This document shows positions 1 through 13,000 of a DNA stretch of 64,000 bases, piece by piece. The notes beneath the pieces were generated by a model, which saw only the letters and a list, made by a program, of their open reading frames with translations, did no database searches and was not told where the DNA came from. Location: the NCBI GenBank assembly GCA_036873135.1, contig JAPTYO010000007.1, positions 13,622,763 through 13,686,762 on the forward strand, given 5' to 3'. The position numbers and the translations under genes are program-made. Origin of the DNA: Clarkia xantiana subsp. parviflora (Eukaryota > Streptophyta > Magnoliopsida > Myrtales > Onagraceae). How positions within the stretch are numbered: the stretch's first letter is position 1; every line of letters begins with the position of its first letter.

Positions 1-1505
1 TCCAAGGGTGCAAGCAATTCAGGTGATTTCTTGAAAATACTCTTTACCTCATCAATCCCATCTTCAGAAATGAAGTTGCCATCAATGTTCAGTAACTTGA
101 ACCCAGGCTTCTGGGCGACAACCTGAGCTAGAAAACGGGCCCCAGCTCTTCGGATTGAGTTAATGCTGAAATCTACTTCTGCCAAGTCAGCATGGCCTTC
201 TTCAAGCACCTTGGCTATGAGAATGGTTCCTTCATCCTTGAGCTCATTTTCTGATAAGCTGAGCTTTACTAGTGAGTCCATTGAAGCTATGGCAACAGCT
301 AAACTTGGAACAGCATCAGCAGTTATGTCATTTCCAGCCATCTCCAGCACTTTGAGGCCAGGAGCTGTCTCTTTAAGAACATTTATAATGGCAAGGGCCC
401 CTTCATCTTCCAGATTCAAATAGCTCAGGTAGACCTCAGTGAGGTTCGGATGTTTCGTCAGAGATTTACTCAGAGCAACCCCACCATCTACACCAAACAT
501 GTTGTCCCTCAAATCGAGTTTCTTCAAGTAAACACATTTCTCCAGTGCATCAGCCAAGGCAACGCCTCCATCTGAACCTATCCTTGTGGAGGAGCAGCGG
601 AAATCTTCTAACAATGGTGAGCTCTTTACAACTTCAGATATGGCCACCGCCCCTTCATCTCCTGTCATGTTGTTGTGGAAATGAAGGGTCATGAGCTTAT
701 CAGTGGAAGGAATCAACTCACACACTGCACGTGCAGCTTCCTCTGATATTCCATCATTCATCAAGTACAGCTCCTCCAAACAGCTCTGTGACTTCAGCAA
801 TGCTCCAAATGCCCTGACACCTTTCTCACCAAGTGCATTGTCAGAGAGGTCCAAAGTTCTTAAGACACAGCCCTCCAAGGCAGCAGCAAATATGCTCATG
901 ACTTCAAGGGCTTCTGCTTCAGGCCTTCCAGCAACAAAATCTGACAGGTCCACCTCTATCAGCTGGTTTTGCAAGGAAAGGAGAATAGGTTCTGCAACAC
1001 GAGCTGCTCCTAGACCAAAGCTTCTATTACTGAAGCATATTTTGGTATAAGAATTTCCCGGCTCCTTCAATGGCTTCAGAAGTTCCTCAGCCTCCTCAGC
1101 TTCAATAAAGGCTCGCTTCCCCTGAGAGATGTCGAATAATACCTCATGAGAAGCTACATTGTCGGATGGTGGGTGTTCACTTCCATTGCTCCTGGGACCA
1201 GTTTTAAGGGTCTCCACAATTAGTTTGCTGCATTCCTTAGCATACATCTGCACTGCAGACCCACCATCCCCATCGGGTTCCTTTTCATAGTATTGATTAG
1301 CAGTGGTGAAGGCTACATCTTCAATCTGCTTAGCACTTTTCTCTGCATCCACCTGGCTCAAACTTCCATACTTCTCTGTGAAAAGGGACTTTCCTGTGAG
1401 GTTTTTTGTCATTCGATTGACAAGTGTTTGCCGAGTGTTTTTACTCGGTGGCCATAACTTGACTGACAGTTGTCGTCGTTCGGAACTCAAGGGTGCAGCC
1501 TCCAT
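1..1505 (-). CDS. RANGAP1: Ran GTPase-activating protein, RanGAP1 type (partial)
   Basis: Accelerates GTP hydrolysis by Ran, the switch for nuclear transport and spindle or cell-plate assembly. Plant RanGAPs sit at the nuclear envelope through an N-terminal WPP domain. The frame is open without introns from ATG at 1505 to the window edge, giving 501 complete codons. Residues about 15-100 form the WPP domain, with LWPPSKNTRQTLVNRM near residue 17. From about residue 180 onward runs a leucine-rich repeat array with RanGAP-style units such as LRTLDLSDNALGEKGV and LKKLDLRDNMFGVDGG. The missing end should be about 35 residues plus the acidic tail, judged from the usual 535-545 aa length. The start is supported by the WPP domain following at the usual distance and by a splice acceptor only 12 bases upstream, so the leader is spliced and the coding part is uninterrupted, as in Arabidopsis. 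RanGAP1 and RanGAP2 cannot be told apart here. Confidence 0.95.
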   Translation of the reverse strand, partial: MEAAPLSSERRQLSVKLWPPSKNTRQTLVNRMTKNLTGKSLFTEKYGSLSQVDAEKSAKQIEDVAFTTANQYYEKEPDGDGGSAVQMYAKECSKLIVETLKTGPRSNGSEHPPSDNVASHEVLFDISQGKRAFIEAEEAEELLKPLKEPGNSYTKICFSNRSFGLGAARVAEPILLSLQNQLIEVDLSDFVAGRPEAEALEVMSIFAAALEGCVLRTLDLSDNALGEKGVRAFGALLKSQSCLEELYLMNDGISEEAARAVCELIPSTDKLMTLHFHNNMTGDEGAVAISEVVKSSPLLEDFRCSSTRIGSDGGVALADALEKCVYLKKLDLRDNMFGVDGGVALSKSLTKHPNLTEVYLSYLNLEDEGALAIINVLKETAPGLKVLEMAGNDITADAVPSLAVAIASMDSLVKLSLSENELKDEGTILIAKVLEEGHADLAEVDFSINSIRRAGARFLAQVVAQKPGFKLLNIDGNFISEDGIDEVKSIFKKSPELLAPL

Positions 1506-2200
1506 TCCAACAAAGCCTATAAAAGTATAGAGTAACTATGTTCAAGATCCTCAAAAGAATATATAATAAGTACATAAATATGTATATGACATAAAAACTA
1601 CAAATGGCAGCTGACCAAAACTCTATCTTGCAGTTATGTAAACTTTGAAGGTGAAAGCTGACTCATACTGTCAAAGGTTCAATTTCATCTACACTCCGCA
1701 TTATTATTTACTAAAATATACAAACTCATTTAATCATGTAATTCATCAATATCTACAGCATCTGATGATTAGTAAGGATTATAACTTCCAATAATAAGAA
1801 CTGACGTTGGCCAAAAAAAATAATAATAAGAACTGACGATTCATAAAACCTGAACACTGATATTATTTATACTTGGGGCTTTTTGGTTCAGGATTAAGGA
1901 AATTGTACGGTAAAATAGATTAAGGAAGTTCAATAATCCATTAGATCTATGAATGAGTTAGCAAAAAAAAAAACCAAAACCAAAACCAAAACCAAAACCC
2001 TAATTAAGATGATAGAATGATTCAGAAAGAATCAAACGTAAAATATATGTAGAAAAGAAAGAAGAAGGTGGAGTAACGAACCAAGGTAAGACGTCGAAGG
2101 AGAAATCAGTCGCGGAGAATAAATCTAATCGGAGAGAGTTGGAAGCGCTCGCTGCAGTTGTTCTCTGGTTATAGTGGGTGTGTGGGTACGAAATAGTCTC
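1506..2200 (-). other. RanGAP 5' leader with intron
   Basis: On the minus strand an acceptor (TACTTTTATAG) ends at 1517, just upstream of the RanGAP ATG. A GC-richer, pyrimidine-rich stretch at about 2082-2180 looks like the transcribed leader exon, with a possible donor TTG|GTTCG at 2082/2081. The intron between them is AT-rich and holds an (AAAACC)n-like run near 1968-2000. The leader ends and the donor are inferred; only the acceptor is clear. Confidence 0.5.
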
Positions 2201-2277
2201 CTGTTTGAAAATTTGAATACGGAGACTTTCTTTACCTTTGGAATTTGGCCAAATCTAATCTAACAAAATATAATTTT

Positions 2278-2348
2278 GTTGGATTATTAAATAGGTTAAC
2301 AGTTAAACTGAATATTTCGTTGGATTATTAAATAGGTTAACAGTTAAA
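2278..2348. repeat. 41-bp tandem duplication
   Basis: A 30-base string starting GTTGGATTATTAAATAGG occurs at 2278 and again at 2319, giving a 41-bp period with two copies. It lies just outside the RanGAP promoter side. Confidence 0.8.
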
Positions 2349-2349
2349 T

Positions 2350-2852
2350 TGTTACTCAACTTTAATCGATTTACAAACTGCTATTTAAACTTTTTTTTAA
2401 ATAGTTTATATGTACGTTTAACTTCAGAGTAAACTGCTACATTTATTTCAATTCCCGTTAAATTTGATATAAAATTAGCATATTTCTGACATGTTAGGTA
2501 TTTTCATATATATATACAAAACAAATTCAAACATCAATTAAAAGTATCATAACGAAATACATTGAATTGTATACTCAAATGGATTTCCGCCTAAATCGAA
2601 TGGTGTCTTTCAATTGAGCATACAATTGAAATTATCTTGTTCCAATTCTTTCAGTTTACTTTATATAATACATCTTAGGTACACATGAAAAGACCTCATG
2701 TGGTGGAGACATTCTAACTTCTTTCTAATTTGATTGAAAAAGAAACATAGGTAGCAAAATTAAAAATTCGAGTACCCAATTTTAAAAAACTAAAGTTCGG
2801 GTAGCGATTTGTAAATTAGTCAAAGTGTATGGAGCAATTTTATTATAACTCT
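2350..2852. mobile_element. Long-TIR foldback element (MITE-like)
   Basis: The left end (AATTGTTACTCAACTTTAA...TTTACAAACTGCTA) and the reverse complement of the right end (AATTGCTCCATACACTTTGA...TTTACAAATCGCTA) match imperfectly over roughly 60 bases. This makes a foldback of about 500 bp with no coding capacity. Similar sequence occurs at about 25970-26230 and 54470-54720, so it is probably a dispersed family. I could not fix a target duplication. Confidence 0.5.
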
Positions 2853-4077
2853 TATTAAATAGGAAAAGTTACAATTTAAGAGCTTCGACCATCCACATCC
2901 GACCATCAGAAGTTTTTTTTATTAGTCAGTTAGATATGACTTGATTCACTTAATTAGGAGACTAGTTTCGATCCAAGCATGTACTAAAGATATTCACATG
3001 ATCCAGGAGACCATTTTTTGAAACAATACCAGGCATGGACGAGTTCCATGAATCAGCTTAACCGATTAAAATTCTAAATTGGTCGTGACTCAATAGACTG
3101 ACCTAAGTGGCTCTCTCTAACCAGACACATTATATAAATGGTTTGTCATACCATTACCATGTGAATATGTTTGGCATGGGTTGTCACGGCGAACCCCCTT
3201 ACTGGATGTATCGAATCACGTCTAATTGATAAATAATATTTTCAAACTTGAGTCTCCTAAAACAAAACAAAAATGTAAGGCTTGAAAAAGTCACATGTCG
3301 ATAATTAAGACCCCTAAAATGTCATATTCCAATACGATAATAACATGTATCGCATATAAGCAATTCTAAAACATCCTAGAAAAATCCAATGCATTATTAG
3401 AGTATATATGTATTGTACGAGTAGAATAGAGTTACACAACCCATCAACTTAGGCTTTTGAATTGGATATGATATTACAATCACAAAAAATAATAATATCC
3501 CGACCTATTACAAAAAGAATAGATATCTGGAAATTTGAAAAAACCTATAAAACATGCTACATGTTAAAAAAAAATTATAAATCAATATGTTCTAAAATGT
3601 ACAACATCAACATATTTGCAAAAAAATTGTAAAATGACATTCTGTCTACTTAGGGTTAATTATCCATTTAAGTAGTCATGTTTTTGAAACACCCAAAAGC
3701 AATATTTGATATTAAGATAACAAAAAGCAACATAGGATAAACTTAGAACACTAAATAGGTTGAAAGGGGCAAAGCTTTAGAGGTAACTTAAAAATTATCA
3801 GAACTAAACAAGGAAGCAAAGTGGCATTTTATCCACTGAATGATACAGTCATGGTAGTCCAGTGTGATACCTTACATGGTAATATAGGCAATAACCCAGA
3901 TCCTGCCTGAGTTTGCAGCTAACTGCAAAGTTAAGAAGCAGTATATGCTATGCGTCCATGTACAAGAGTGAGCGAAATTCCCTATTTAGTGCTTAATATA
4001 ATTAATAAGACTGTTGTTGTTTGTTACAATTAACTTTTCCTCGGATACATAGAGAGTAACAACGACCATGACAGCTC
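2853..4077. other. Spacer between RanGAP and ABCA1
   Basis: AT-rich DNA without a supportable gene. The last few hundred bases before 4078 are presumably the ABCA1 3' UTR, because that gene is read leftwards and stops at 4078. No other structure was recognised. Confidence 0.5.
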
Positions 4078-7000
4078 TCACGGACTTGCTGCAAAATGAT
4101 TAAAGATGGTCTCTAGAGTGGATTGACTGATGCTGTATTCCGCAATCCCCAACCGGTTTCTGCAGAAGATGATAACCCCCACCCCCCAAACATAGTCAAT
4201 AAGCCAGGAGAAGATACAGAAACCAGATAGACAAAACAAAACACAATGAGATACGAGGTTCACCTGTTTCTCTCTATATGTCCGAAAACATCAGCTAGTG
4301 AAAGCCCCTCTCCATATGGCAGCTGCATTATCATTATTATTACAAATAAGTTCCAACTTACAAAAGGAGTAACGGACAGGGGAACAAAAAACCTTGATTA
4401 GGAAACTGAGCCAAATTCCTTTATTTTTACCTGATACTTGACGTTCAACCCATTGCAGCCTTGGGATTTTGCACCGGGAAATGACGAGAGTACAAAAGAT
4501 TCAATGACAGAGAACTTTTCTTTGGCTAACCACCACTCTGAAAATATAGGCAGCAGTATACCACCTAAGCAATCAAAGCACAAACATAGATCAATACATG
4601 TTAAGACTACTAAAACACATTTTAACAATCTCAAGTAAAACTAATGCTTTTTTAAAGGAAAGGTCATCACTATAATACAAGTAGTTGTACCATCTCGAAG
4701 TAACTGCTCAGACAACTGCTCGCTGAACACTCCTCCACCACCTGAAGAAACCTGCTGCTGCCTTGGTGATAGAACAAACCGCTTAGCTCTTTCTTCATTC
4801 CCAAGCCAGCGCCCAATCATCAATATCATCTCACTTGTCAAGCTGATCTCTGCCACCGTTGCATTTTCTGCTGTAATGGAGTCGCTGCCCCCAATGCATA
4901 CTTCAAGATCTTCAAGTAAGCTTCTGTGTTGAGGAATGTCAAACAGCTTCCCTTTAATCATGCGGCATAGACATTCCTTGTCTTCAGAGTTTACTTCCGT
5001 AGGCTTCACCTAATTAATTAAGTATACATATAAGTATCAAGAAATAAAGATCTACAGGGTTCAGTTATATTTGTATTACTACCTCCAGCTCGAGATGATT
5101 CCCAAATCGCGTTTTCAAGTTCTGGGCACTCCCAATACATCTTAGTCGTCCACCAACCTTTATACCATTCAAACATAAATTTGGGAAATCAGAACAATTA
5201 CTAACTTTCAGCTAGCAAAGGTGTGAAAATTAAGATGTCAGTACCATTATCCCAATTCTTGTGCATAGCGCTTGAGCCTCATTCATGCTGTGTGTAGTTA
5301 GAATAACTGCTGTCTTGCCTCTTCTGGTTGATATACGCGATATCACATCCCACATAAACCGTTTTGCAATTGGGTCCATACCTACGTTGGTTCAGTTAGG
5401 AATTATAACTGAAGTAAAATCACCTCAAGACAACAACATACAGGTCAAAAGTAAAATATCCATATAATAATGGCAGGGAGTTCGTTTTGATAAGGTGGTA
5501 AAAGTAGAATACTGAGTTTTCAATCACCATTCTTGGCCAAACCAAAAAAAGAAAAGCACCATTTGACACCGAACCAACATGGAAGAAATTCAATCACTGT
5601 AGGCAGGAAGTAAAATACCCGCAAAAAATAAAAGAAATAAAAAAGATAGGAAGTAAAATCACAAAACTATATCAACCATGTCATTTATAACTTAGATACC
5701 TGTGGAAGGCTCATCAAGAATGACTATAGGAGGCTCCCCAATCATTGCGATTGCAACAGACAGTTTGCGCTTATTACCCCCACTAAGAGAATATGATGGT
5801 TTATGAGCATGTCTGAGCAAGTCGAACTCCACCAACTTTTCCATAACGACCTGCAAAAATTATCAGGATAGTTAGCCGTCCATCCTTATTCATCTCAGGA
5901 TAAAGCAACATGAGACACAAGCTTTCTGGAAAGGGTGCCACTAAGATAGCATACTTCGTTCATCCTTTGATCTGGGACTCTTTTTATCCTTGCATAAAGT
6001 TCCAGATGCTCTCGAACTGTCAAATATTCCAATAGGGCATCAAACTGCGGGCAGTAACCAATCTGCGCAAGATAGCATGAGAAGTAATTTCAGATTTCAC
6101 GTAAACCTAATTAGAGCAACCAAGAAAGCACAAATAGACTCTCCAATGGAGAAATAATATAATCAAAATTTACATGTCGACGAGCAGCCTTAGGATTTGA
6201 ACGGATATCCTTGCCAAATATAAAAGCAGTTCCATCTGTTGGATATTCCTCTCCTGCATAGAAGAAAGCAAGATTAGAAGCATAAAAATCAAAATGTTAG
6301 TCTATCATGAAACGTGATATATCAAGTACTACAGGTTGAGTTGGACTGATTCAGATCTATCAATTCATCCATAGGAATAAAAATAGTAGACATGAACTAC
6401 AAGCTCGGTTATACAAGAAATTTGTTATCCAAGAAGAAAATGGAACAAACCAGTAAGCATTGAGAGTGTTGTGGTCTTTCCAGCTCCATTTGTTCCTAGG
6501 AAACCAAAGCATTCTCCTTGCTGAACTGAAAAGGTCAAGGAATGTACTGCAAGTTTCTTGCCTTGATGACCTCTCCCATGGTACTCCTACATCAGCCAGT
6601 ATTTAATTAGAACGGCAAAACCATAATCCATATTCTTGCAGCATTGTAACAATCCTTACCTTCCGAAGGTTGCGAAGATAGATGAGAGCATTGTCTACAG
6701 ATCCCGAAAGCACTCTTTTTCTTTCTAGTTGTACATCAATGTCTTCATCAAAATCAAGAGATCCTGATGATTTTAGAAGTGGTTCTGTATAACTAGATGA
6801 GTCAGCAGAGCCTCTCTTAAATTTTCCCCACCATTCGCTCAATGATGCCAAACTCAATTTATGAAGTGGGATGAGTTCAAGCGCAAGTGTTAGAACGAAG
6901 TAAATCACACTCTGCCAAAGTACAGAGAGCAAGAGCATGTCAGAATAGCCCATTTGTGAAGAAAGGAGAAAGGTGGGAAAGGAGAGAACAGTTCACTAAG

Positions 7001-10000
7001 TTTGATAAGGGCTTAGCATGAAGTACCTCAAGACCAAGATATGAAATAGCTGCACCAGTCACATTCCAGTCAAGGGCTCCACCACTGGATCTGTCTTTCA
7101 TTCCTTGCCGAAGAAGAGCCAGTGAAGCGAGCCCATCAGCAAAACAGAACCCTGGTGATATTCTAAAAAAGTTCTGCAAGGAAGTTTTCAACAACAAGCA
7201 TCAGGCTTCAATAATTTACTCATAATTCAAAGAAAAGAAGATAACTGCCATTTCGCTTGGTTTACACTAAAAAAAAATTAGACAAGCCAAAAGAACATGC
7301 ACCGCCAGCGTGGCAGTTGCATGTAACTTTTGAAGAAATGCATTAAGCGATAGACAATAATTAAGATATTCCAGGCAAATGACCACCCGTAACTAAGTTG
7401 TTCTGTTGGGAGAAAGAATCTCCAGTGGTTTGAGTCTTAAAAGGGTCTATCACAAAAGTTGCTCTCTCTAAGAGACTAATAGAATATGTTCCAATTTTGT
7501 TGTTCAATCATGTGAACCTCTATAAGGTTTACAAAAGAGCATCCTCCAGACTGATTAACTCATTATTTTATGAGAATGAATGTTAGCTCAGTTCTCAGGT
7601 CTGATACGCTAGAATTTAACGTCATGCTACTGGCTTTTGCCTGCATCTGTCACATTAGAAAGAGTTTCTGAAAAACTAACCTTGAGAAGATTATTTGTAC
7701 TAGCTGTTGTCCGTATGAGCCCCATGATGAAGGATATAACCATAAGGATTAGACCAGTGAAAAAGTGAACCAAAAGAACCACATTCTGCAAGTATATAAA
7801 AACATTAGAATGATGTAACAAAGTACTAAAGCAGAGGAATCATAAATAAAAACTTATTACCTGAGCCATACTATGATCATTGAAGAAAAATGTAAGGCAG
7901 TATGTCGATGATGCAACAGCCAATCCATACTCCAAAAACATGAGAACTGTTGGCAGTAGACGACCCGCACCAATAAATTGTTCAAGACCTATGATCCGCC
8001 ATATCAAACTTGTAAGCTGAAAGACGACAGCCTAAAGCTATCTTCTTACGACAAAGAAAGCAATTAAGAAATGACAAAACAATGATAAGACCATGTTTAA
8101 TCCAGGATAGCTGTATACGCATCATATATTGCGCTGTGGACAACCTATGGCCCTTTGAATTTTTGTAAAAATAAAATAAAGTGAAGCTTTCAAACTTGTT
8201 TTCTTTGCGTTGCTAACTTAACTAAAATGACATTTGGAAAATGAAAAGAAAAACAGGAATATGTGCTGGAGCGGTCTCCACATATTTGTTTAACATTTCA
8301 GGTTGAACATTTAAGTCCACCCACGGTAGTTAATTATACACAAGAAGTAGGCATTAACTCAATACTTAGATATGGGTTTGTATTTCTATCTTGGCTACAC
8401 TTAATGACGTTTCTACCTTTATCATTTAAAAGTAAACAGGTATAAGGCTGCAGCATAAAGTAGTTAAAACATTGGTAGTAAGAGTAAGAATTGATACAAA
8501 AAGTACAGATACAGGAAGGAGGACATACCAAACAAATAAAAGAGAATCATTGCAAAGGATGAAGGGAATAAGAAGCTGATGAAGTCCCAAATATATGTGG
8601 ACGTCCAGTAGGAGAGAATTGAAACCTGTATCAGAAAAGAAACTTTGAGATCCTTGTTTTAGACCACTTTCATATGACAATAGTGTAATACTATGGTGAG
8701 ATTTTATACCCCACTGATCAGCTGCTGATGCTTGGCCTTTACTTCACGTTCCTGCATAACATATGTCAGAATGTTACCTTAATACAAAAGCCACATGGTA
8801 TTAATAAAAAGAAAACAATGCAACCAGAAGCCAAGCTGGACAAGAAAAACTCAGGATTGAGACCGTCCCTAAAACTGGGGATAAAATAGTAAGAGCAGTC
8901 TGGTTATGCAATGCGACTTCTACAGAGGGTGACAATAAAGAAAACGCACAGAAAAAAATAATTCTTGATAACACATTTTGATGGCATCCAAAAAGAACCA
9001 GTCAATTCAAGCTTGTCAAAATCGGAAGAAAGCAAGCACATGTCATGTTTATTTTTCTTCTTAAGGCAGAAAAATAATGCCCCAGAAGACCAAGGCGAAG
9101 GATCCAAATATTGATATCTAATACTAAAGAACCTGATAAGGGAAAGGAACATCCAGAAAATACACTTATCTTTGTGGACAAATATACTAAGGAACAAACA
9201 GAAAATTTAACTATGAGGAACAACAAATTACAAATATACTGATTCAAATAACAAACGCATAATGCAATTGCAATCTTCAAAAGAAAGGCTGAAGCATAAT
9301 ACCTTAACAATAGAAACAGCGAAAGAAGAGGGAATAAATGAGAAAGCCATATTCACAATGACTGCTGCAGAGAAAGCGTCAAGATCCTGCAAAAAATCAA
9401 CAGGGGACATATTTTTCGTCATTAAGCAGAGTGAACTAGGTAATAGAAACTCAACAAGTAAAGTTAAAAAAGGAACAGAGACGTACGTGTCGTTGCAGCT
9501 TCTGAGTATTAGTCATTGGAAGTGGGTGATTGCGGGTTCGAATAGAACTATTTTTATCTTGTGTAGCAAGTCTAAGAATAGCAGCATTCATTAAATTAAT
9601 GAAAGTTGGGGCTCCATGCTGGCAAGAAGTATTGTGTAGTACAGTATAACCAATACTTCCATCTTTCTTTTGATTGTCCATCACAACTGCTCCATACCTG
9701 CATATATGGAATATCTCTGAATCAATTTGTTCAACCAAAATCCAAAGGAGTTGGACTGAGTCTATACAAACAAGTCAGAAGCATCTAGCAAATATATTGA
9801 CATAATTAGCTAAAATCAGCCTGATTGTATTTGGTATCTTATCCAGAACATAAGACAATCAGAATATGGAAGACATATCGAAAAGAAGTAGCACATCTTC
9901 TCTACTCCCTAGTAGATCAGGACGATCTATAACATGGCCAAAGAATACGACAGCCCATGCGGGCACTCACAACATTGTCTTCTAAAGTTTTAAGGGTTGA

Positions 10001-13000
10001 GCAAATAGCATATTAGAGTATCTATTTCGAAATTGAACTCTTAAAGTATTATTCTCCAACTTTGTATACCCTTAAACGGGGTTTAGTGCAGCTTTTTGAT
10101 ATTTAGACAACCAACAGTAGATAAATAGCTTTAGGTGTGTTAAATTCCACATTGGGCCGAGTCAAACCAGGCTAAGAGAGAGAAACAATTTATACAATTG
10201 ATGGTTCCATCCTGAAACCAATTGGTGATAGGAGGAGTTAGCCCTCTTGCTTATATCGTGCTCTAATATTCTAATACCGTCGATGTGGTATACAACTCAA
10301 GGTGTGAGATACTCAACACTCCCCCGCACCATGAGAGCTCTTTAACTAAAGAACCGGCTTTTCAAATCCGAACGGGTTGTGACTGATAGAGATAGTGATA
10401 TTGAATGATATGAATACAAACACACCCTAGACTTTGTATTCATATCATTGAATATCACTATCTCTATCAGTGACAAATTTAACAAACCCCATCTCACGCC
10501 CAAGCCCTACCTTGACAATCAGGTACGTGGAGTCGAGGAAACCTAACAACACTAATAATCGGATCCGGGCTCTGGCTATGATAACATGTTAAATTTCATA
10601 TTGGGCCGGGTCAAATCCAACGGGCTAAGAGAGAGCAACCATTTATACAAGTGAGAGTTCTATCCTAAAATAAATTGGTAATTGGAGGAGGTAGCCCACT
10701 TGCTTATATGATGCTCTAATTTATCAAACCCATCGGTGTGGGACTCTCATGGTAGAGGTACTTCAACACACCCCGCACCATGAGGACTCTACTAAGGCAC
10801 CGGTTTTTTAGGATGGAACCCCGAATGGTATAAATGGTTGCTCTCTGTTGGCCTATTGGGTTTGGCTCGGCCCAATGTGGCATTTATTTGCTCTTAGCCC
10901 ATTGGGTTTTGACTCGGCCCAATGTGGAATTAAACAAGGTGCAATCTACACCTTATCCAAATAGCTAGGAAAACAATAATGTACCACAGATCCAACGACG
11001 TTACAAGAGTTGTATTTATTGGTTAGTATTCTGAGTGATTAGCAATCCCTATTTAATGATTTTCTCTCTCATATATTCTTAAATTCACACACGCTGATTT
11101 TCATCCTGCAATTACAAAGAGCATAGAATGCTTCATCCTAGTCTATACTCTACGTTGCAAGAAAAGACGCAAATTGGGCAGACATCGAGACCATTTCCAA
11201 CCATGCAGGTTCTGTTCAAGTATATTTAAAAGAAATGAACCCGCATGTGTCCAGTGGAAAGAGGTTGAAAGAAACAAACTGTAACAATGAAACCCCATGA
11301 GCATTCAATTACACTGTACTTAAGAACTTGTACCACACTTATACTGACGTTTTAATTTGTCTTATGTACTAGAAGATTTGCTGTTCTACTGAAATGATGA
11401 TAAGTAACAACAAATATATTGTTTTATTAGGAAAGAAAGGATCTGTATTAAAAGAAATTAGGTTAAGAATATACCTTGATTGATAGGATTCATTGAAGCT
11501 AGACATGAGAAATTCACTCATTGAAAGTAAAACTGGTCCCAAGGTTGGTCCAGCTGCCTCAACTGCATCAGCTAATGCCTTTTCCGAATCAGGGAATCTA
11601 TATACACTGGATTTATAGCTCTGGATCCATCCTCCATCAATATATGGAGCAACCTGCAGTATCAACTTTTAGAGGACACAGTAGAATATAACCTTTACCA
11701 TTCAAAGATTTAAAGAACATGGAAATGTACATGCATCTAATAAATCAAGATGAACGGAAAAAAAGGTTATATTATAGGCAATAAACTCAGAATTAGCTTC
11801 ATATAATTTAACGATGACATAATTAAGCTAACGTAATCATTTGATAAATCTTGCACTCACCTCATTTGCAATGGGCCAGGACAGATCAAATGGAATTGGC
11901 CCACCACCACCGCCACCACTTAGTAAAGGATTAAAATGGGAACTTGTAAAGGTCACTGACTGCTGATCAGGATGTGGCTTAAGTCTAAGTAGAAGAAGAC
12001 CCAGAAATAGGAATACAGCTGGAATGAGAAGCTGGAAAGCAATTGTCTTTCGATCCCTCTGAGCAGAGATGGCCCTCTTTATGATTAATGCTTTACCATG
12101 TTGCCAAAATGTAGACCTTGTAATGATACAGCAGCTACAGCATTGCATACTGAGAAAGTTGAAGAAGCTTAAAATTGTAGCAAAAATTAAGCTGCAGGCT
12201 CTCCCTATTATAGCGGAAAATATCCATATTGCCCTTCTGTAACCTCCATAAACTTTATTACAGAAAACAGGTTTTGGAGCTTGATCATTTACAGCTTGAG
12301 AAACCACGACATCAGGTTCAACAGCATCTTTTGCTGGCATAGGCGTCTCCATTTCAATATCACAACCTGCAACTCTTAGGAAAACCTCCTCAAGTGTGGT
12401 AACAGATATACCATAGCTTTCAATGCCAACACAATTCTGAGTCCCACTTTCCGCTGAGGAAGAAACTGATCTGGTCATGCAATTTTCAATTTCCCTGAAC
12501 ATGCCCTCAAAAAGAGGAGATGATGCTAAAGGAAGCTTAAAAGAAATCTCAGTTCCAACCTGGAAAGCCAGAGGATACAAATCAAATTAATGAAAAAATA
12601 AATCCATTGAAATCATTTTAACAAAATGGAAGTTACGAAGTCTTAAAATATATGATATGTTCTACAGATAGTAAAGCTGATGCAACCATCTTGTCACTGT
12701 AAAGGTGCGTAAATTTTATCTGTTTAGTACCTCGCTTACACATGTTGCGGATGGAATGTGTCGTTGCACAATGTCAGTAGCAGCAGAGGCAGCAGGTGCA
12801 GACTGAATGAGTATACAAATATATATAAGATACAGCAAGTCTCCCAAGTTGGGAGTTCCAAAGAGAAGATAGAAAGAAAAAAAAAAAATATGGAAGACAG
12901 CGGCTACCTTCACCAACGTAAGCGTGTATCCCACCCCATATTGATGTTTCAGGAAAAGCGAACTGGAAGAAGCAATTAGCGAACAGAAAATAATGAGAAA

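Noticed and set aside
163..1530. Plus-strand open frames across the RanGAP coding region
   Set aside because: They are shadows of the minus-strand LRR/WPP protein and have no domain of their own.
9525..9545. GGGTTCGAAT, a tRNA T-loop-like string
   Set aside because: It lies within ABCA1 exon 23 coding sequence, and no cloverleaf or anticodon arm surrounds it.
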